A stretch of DNA of 64,000 bases from Polytrichum commune. Its lineage: Eukaryota > Streptophyta > Polytrichopsida > Polytrichales > Polytrichaceae. Positions 58,901 to 64,000 of the stretch are shown piece after piece (position 1 is the stretch's first letter; each line of letters starts with the position of its first letter). Made by a program: the position numbers and the translations under genes. The notes beneath the pieces are model-generated. The model saw nothing but the letters and a program-made list of their open reading frames with translations, searched no databases and was not told the origin of the DNA. Where the stretch lies: contig OX485807.1 in assembly GCA_950295325.1 (NCBI GenBank), positions 2,668,501 through 2,732,500 on the forward strand, written 5' to 3'.

Positions 58901-61900
58901 AATATCATCATGGTGGGGACCCAAACCCGAATATATGAGGCGGTCCCTTAACATGGTCCACTTTTAGGGCCCATGAATTGCAAAATTGGATTTCTACTTC
59001 CCATGGTACAACCTTTGGATGCTTTTCATGCTCATGGCTCTTAGTGATGCTCTTGTTAATAGTTTAGAAGATGCATAGCATTATTCATTGGTCATTGCAA
59101 GTTGGGTGGGGCTGGGAATAAGTCTAATGGTTTTTTGGTCTATACCTTGCTTATTTTCTCTTACTAGCAAATTCAACCTTATAAACTTGGGTGAACCACT
59201 CTCATTGATATTATTAGAATGGAACGGTTGATAGCAGCTAAATCATGTTCTGTGAGCAAACACCACAATGTCTAGAGTCTTACTTTGCTTCAGCTGAAGC
59301 ATGAGGTAGTTTCTGTATCTTCTACTCCTCTGGAACACGAACACTGCAATGACCACCACCACCACACAAAACAAGGCACTGGTGCTTGCTGCGATTGCAA
59401 TGATTCTCTGGCTTGATGCATTGCTCCCATTTGGGGCTACTGAACCACAATATTCAAAGTCATCAATTCCGGTGACCACTATAGTTGGTCGCATTTTGAT
59501 AACACAGAAAATGTTTTAGTTTGGTAAAATTAGAACGGGTGTTAGAAAATCTTGGGCAGTAGAGTCAGTTGTGCTTGTTTAAATTGTTAAACGGAAAAGA
59601 GTTTTAACATACCAATTAAGACTTCAATGGGTGATTAGAACAACTCTTGAGCTCAGGTGCCTAGTAAACACTAACTTCAATTACCCAAAGGAAGTGAACT
59701 TTGATATATTAACCCTTAAACGTCAACAAAGTCTTGATGGGGGGGTTTGGAGACAAGAAGAATGTAGTCATTAAATAAAAAAATATACCTTCTTAGAATA
59801 GTTTTCTCTTTCCTCTAATGAGATACTCTAATTGAAGGATTAAGGTGAAAGAGATGTAAATATAGGCCATATATTTTCAAAGAATCCAACATATAATTCT
59901 ATGGGATATCTAGTATTTTGGCCATCATTTCGACAAATTGTTGTACTTTGTCTTTCTTTGAAACTATGTTGTACAGATTCAAGCCTTGCAATACAAAACT
60001 TGTATCCAGTATTACTTGCTATGATTTCTTATTGATAGTGTGCAATTGGAAATCTTATGTGCATGTTTTTATGGCATGTCAAGATGTCAAATTTAGCTTT
60101 CAAACATAAGGACATAAATTATGAGTGACAAACAACATTTCTCTATCTTAATCACGGGTAGATCACTCTAAGGCATTTTTGTGCACCACGTGCGGCTGGG
60201 GTTTTTTTGTTTTGGGGCTATTTACCTTCAAGGGTTGAATTAAAGCCTCCCTATAATTACTTAAATTTCAAAAATGACCCATTTTTTTGCACCCTTCCAT
60301 TACTTATATTGTCCAAGTCACTGCAATTTTTTGTACTCTATATTCCTTTTAAGTAATTTTGGATAGACGGAAATCCCAATTATCATCCATCCCAGTGAGT
60401 CCTAAACCCATTTACATACCATTCTAAACATACCTTCTAGGATCCTTATCTTCAGCCCCTATATTAATTTTACAAAAAAATAATGGCCCACATTTTATGG
60501 CCATCTAACTTACTTATAATGGGATTGTCTACATTTAATGGCCCCTTCATTATTTGGAATTCCTTTATAATTTTTATTTCATATGATTTTAATCCTCTCT
60601 ATATTATGCCGCACGTCGTTTTTAAAATGCACTAAGTGATCTACCCGTGATCTTAATGGAAACAACATTTGAACAAATTTAGTAGTCCTTCATCTCAAGT
60701 CATGTCAATTTTCAAGACATCCTTTCACCTTTAAGGGTTGACATGCACAATAGATAGTTGATGCTTAGGGGATACCTGGGGGTGTATCATAACAAACTCC
60801 TTGACATAAACATCTTTGCAAATCAGTTTGTGGTGTCCCGGTGGAGTTCTTACAATATGGATTGCCTTGGAGTCTAGAATATTTGTCACACCCACATTTT
60901 AGTACACATATGGGCACCAATAGAATATTCAGCTTCTACGGGACCTATGTTGCACTACCAACATATAGTCCCAAAGCACAAGTCTTAATGTGAAGTTGAA
61001 AAGGTTAGCATACTAGTTGATTTTCAATTCATCCTATCATCTATGTTCCACCCAATTATAGTGGCGATATCCGGGCAAACCATATATTTTCAACCTTACA
61101 TTCAACCTAGGGGACTTGCTTTTCAAGACAATAAGTGCAGTGGCTTGTCCGCGACCATTCACTTATAAAAAGAGACAAGAGTCCTTGAAGGTCCTCTAAT
61201 TCTTGTGATGCCTGCTTTAAGATTACATATAGATTTGAACCAACTCGAGGACAATTTAACAATACCTTAATTCAAGTGAGTGGCAACATGTCGGAGTCAT
61301 CTCTTTTGCAACTTAAAAATCTACAAATCTACCACAAATTTGCAAATCTACCTTCGATTGCACAGTTCGTGTGCCCTACGACTTGTACATTGGTAGGCAC
61401 CACACCAGGTGAAATTTTCTAAGATGTGCTTGCAATATTAATAATGATGAGGCAAAAATCCACAAAAAGTGTCTTACTTGACGATGGTATTAAAACTCGT
61501 GACAGAGAAGCCTCCATAGTAAACAGACGTTATTTGATTCTTCGTCAAGCTTAATTCAAGTAGGCTGGAGTTAGAAGACACAATGTCGTCAAGGTATAAG
61601 GTACCATTGATATTGTTATCATCCAGATACCTGCAAACAATGTGTTCTCACACAAAGTATATGAGTTGCTTGACATGATATAAGAATGTTTCCGACTCAT
61701 GTACAACAATTCTTTTCCGCATCTATCACATCCATTAGGGGCTCAATTACGTGAATTTTGCACGTGACCACCACCAAATTTGATATGTGGGGTCTGGTAC
61801 ACATATTATTTGGCAAATCCCCTTTTATTTCCATGTTTTTAACTCAAGCGTGGTGTGAGCCAACTTGCCATCAGCTGTCATGCCCAAGGGATGGTAATGC

Positions 61901-64000
61901 ACTAGAGCCACACACCAAACCTAGGTTCTAACAGTGCAAATCATTAGAGTTATGATGTGTCACATAATATGCATACAAGTCATTTAAAGTAGCTGAATAG
62001 TCAATAGGTATGCCACTTTGCATCATAAAACCATCGCTCTCAAAATGAAGTTTGCGTATTTACAAGAGGATATGAAGGGAATTCTTACAGATAATTCAAC
62101 TTTGTAAATTTTGTAATAGAGGTGGATAAATTTAGGTTGGTATCCATCAAATTTATGTCTTGTAACCCCCTGCAAAGATCAAAGTTTAGTCAATGATTGG
62201 AAATCTAAAACTAGAAGAATATAGGCATGGGTACATTGATGTGAACAAAAGACTTCCCATGTTAGCATCAATCTCATCATTGTTTTGTTACTAATCTTCT
62301 ATATAATATTAGGTTTATTGTTCTATCCTTTGAAAGAACATGGGTCTTCCACATTGGTGACAACACCCAAATGGTTGTAGTTAGGACACCCACAATTTTA
62401 AGGATAGTTAGGACTCCGTTAACGTCTCTTGCATTCATTGGGTGAACTATAACCAATGTTACAAGGAATCTTGTTGACTTTAAGTGGTTGTTTAGAGGAT
62501 GATTATAACCCATAGCCATATACCCTCATCATTGATGCTATATACTAGCAATGTGGCTCTTAATAAACAAGCGCCATGTTGGAAGAGACATGTAGCGAAG
62601 ACCATATACCTCCTATGATTTTGTTCATGTTTTTTTGGGGGGAGGGGGAACACAAGAAGCATATGGCCACCTGGCTAGTTATTCCGTCAAAGTAGAGGGA
62701 GTATTTCACGGTCAGGAATCAAACCATCAACTATTCCATTTGGTTTTGGGTACCTCTCCACTATCATCTGGTACTTTAGGGTCATCTCAGACCGTTCGCC
62801 ATTCTCTCTTGCCGTCTATACTAGTACTATTGAAATATGACACCCATGATGCCACTTGCAAGGTAGAGAGAGATGAACCACTACTAAATCATTTGAACAT
62901 AGAGGGGATTTTGTACATCCCAAATTTCTCTTTCCATGCATGATTGCATCAAATCATCATACACTGACCAACTTACTTAGTCATCGAGTGTAACTTTGGA
63001 CAAAGATATACCACTCACATGAATTGTAGTTGAGACCCATTCAACTTTGCAACCCATTTTGAAAATGACTTTGGATTAAAATGTCCACTGTGGCTTAGGT
63101 TACTGCACACATTCCAATAAACAACTCTTCTCAAATTCATGTTTTCGTTTTCATTGCAGTATCCATCATAATAAACACCGACGAGCAATCCATACTATAT
63201 TATTAAATGATCTATGAATAATGAAGAGACAAAGTATCCAAGATAGCATGGTTGCCATTTAGCAAAAACCAATTTGTGTGATCATGTCATGTGCTATTGT
63301 ACGCAAAAGAATTCATAGTACTCTCGAACATAACTTTATAATATATGGCCGATTATGGTAAAAAGGCACAAGGCTATGGTTTCTATATGTAACATGCAAG
63401 GACTGTCCACTTTCCTTCCAACACGTGAAGACATATGTCAACAATGCATGAGGGGGTAGAAGTTGTTGACACTCACAGGACTTGTAGAGCTGACCATGAG
63501 CTGAAGTTCGGGAGGAGCCCAGAGAAATTGTTTGTTGAGAGATCCAGTCTTGTAAATATAGATTCTGACGAGATATTGAAAATGGACAAGTCCACAACCC
63601 CGCTGAACTGGTTCCCACTCACATTCCTAGAGTGAAATTTGAAGTGTTCGTAGGACATGTCAGAAGGAGGCCTTGATTTCACTTGGATAAAAAAAACTTG
63701 ACAATCAGAGTAGCTCTTGCAGATCAGAAACATTTTCCAGAAAGTGGCCATGTGGAGGTTATCATCTGTGACAAACAAGTTCTGTGCACTTTGAAGTCAA
63801 GCATCCAATGAAGTGAGAATTGGGGGGGAAAAAGGTCAAATAAATGAACTCACAGTCTATGAAGTTGTTGAGCTGATGTAAGATTAGGGAGCGCACCAAC
63901 AAACGCATTGCCAGACAGGTCCCTAAGTAGAGGTGACAACAAATATAATCAGCAGATTTTATCACAGTTACTTTATTGTATTGTAAGTGTGAGGCAAACC
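55932..64000 (-). CDS. Leucine-rich-repeat receptor-like kinase (5' end outside window)
   Basis: Exons from 5': 63922-63854, 63626-63477, 62169-62089, 61630-61478, 60873-60776, 59439-59284, 58471-58353, 57696-57483, 57103-56860, 56713-56563, 56315-55932; the junctions I tested are in phase. LRR exons read [37 protein letters not shown] and [12 protein letters not shown]. Next come a Cys-rich juxtamembrane part (LQGNPYC, CLCQGVC) and a membrane helix ([20 protein letters not shown] then VFVFQRSRR). The kinase has [55 protein letters not shown] and RRPSM; all catalytic residues are present. It should sit in the plasma membrane and phosphorylate Ser/Thr on perceiving an extracellular ligand. HRDIKASN resembles the LRR-VIII-2 group. 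The upper limit of the 60873 exon is uncertain. This is the only clear host gene here. Confidence 0.88.
60151..60651. mobile_element. MITE of 501 bp in a receptor-kinase intron
   Basis: Inverted repeats of about 44 bp: both ends begin ATCACGGGTAGATCACT and run to GTGCGGC with few mismatches. CTTA at 60147-60150 and again at 60652-60655 is a likely target-site duplication. No coding sequence. It lies in the intron 59440-60775. Confidence 0.85.

Overview
This window is nuclear DNA of a land plant and is almost entirely transposon-derived until the last 8 kb. Plant evidence: a leucine-rich-repeat receptor kinase with many phased introns at 55.9-64 kb, TTTAGGG-type interstitial repeats, a fragment of a plant-type MnmA (tRNA 2-thiouridylase) gene, plant-like 25S rRNA pieces, a copia element and a GCM-type MULE transposase. 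The last is common in bryophyte, lycophyte and fern genomes, so a seed-free plant is my guess, not a proof.

Layout. 1-7041 is one end of a giant DNA element. It holds a two-exon, intact gene for a DUF7869-like candidate transposase and ends at a short terminal inverted repeat (TIR). 7042-27876 holds other elements: AT-rich repeat debris; a second kind of giant element (about 9.5-23.2 kb) with a GCM/MULE-type transposase facing left and a ParB-like/methyltransferase-like gene facing right; a 1.7-kb dispersed repeat; and a truncated copia element on the minus strand. 27877-45677 looks like a complete 17.8-kb copy of the first giant element. Its left end is an inverted copy of 1-7041, including a DUF7869-like gene with one nonsense codon. 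Its centre is an AT-rich spacer. Its right half carries a five-exon ParB-like/methyltransferase-like gene, an FCP1-like phosphatase gene and a Pro/Ser-rich gene. Matching TIRs of about 30 bp close both ends. 46204-47932 is a second copy of the 1.7-kb repeat. 47933-55931 is gene-poor repeat debris. 55932-64000 is the receptor kinase gene on the minus strand, with its 5' end beyond the window and a MITE in one intron.

The most unusual feature is a pair of element-specific palindrome families. The first giant element carries about 30 exact copies, plus decayed ones, of ACGAACG-NN-CGTTCGT (7-bp arms, free 2-bp centre). They lie in arrays upstream of both outward-facing genes, in introns beside both splice sites, and even inside exons. 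The second giant element uses an unrelated palindrome, TTGTCTCGGATCCGAGACAA, in the same kinds of place. Both elements encode a large protein with a ParB-like DG(N/Q)H motif followed by what looks like a beta-class DNA adenine/cytosine-N4 methyltransferase fold. In both, the first recognised coding exon starts with ATG directly after a splice acceptor, just downstream of the palindrome array. I infer two diverged members of one class of transposon in which a ParB-like/methyltransferase protein acts on its own parS-like or operator-like palindromes. This is an inference from layout and motifs.

Decay is mild and one-sided. The element genes are interrupted mostly by TAG or TAA codons at places where CAG, CAA or TGG would restore the frame, as expected from C-to-T transitions in methylated DNA.
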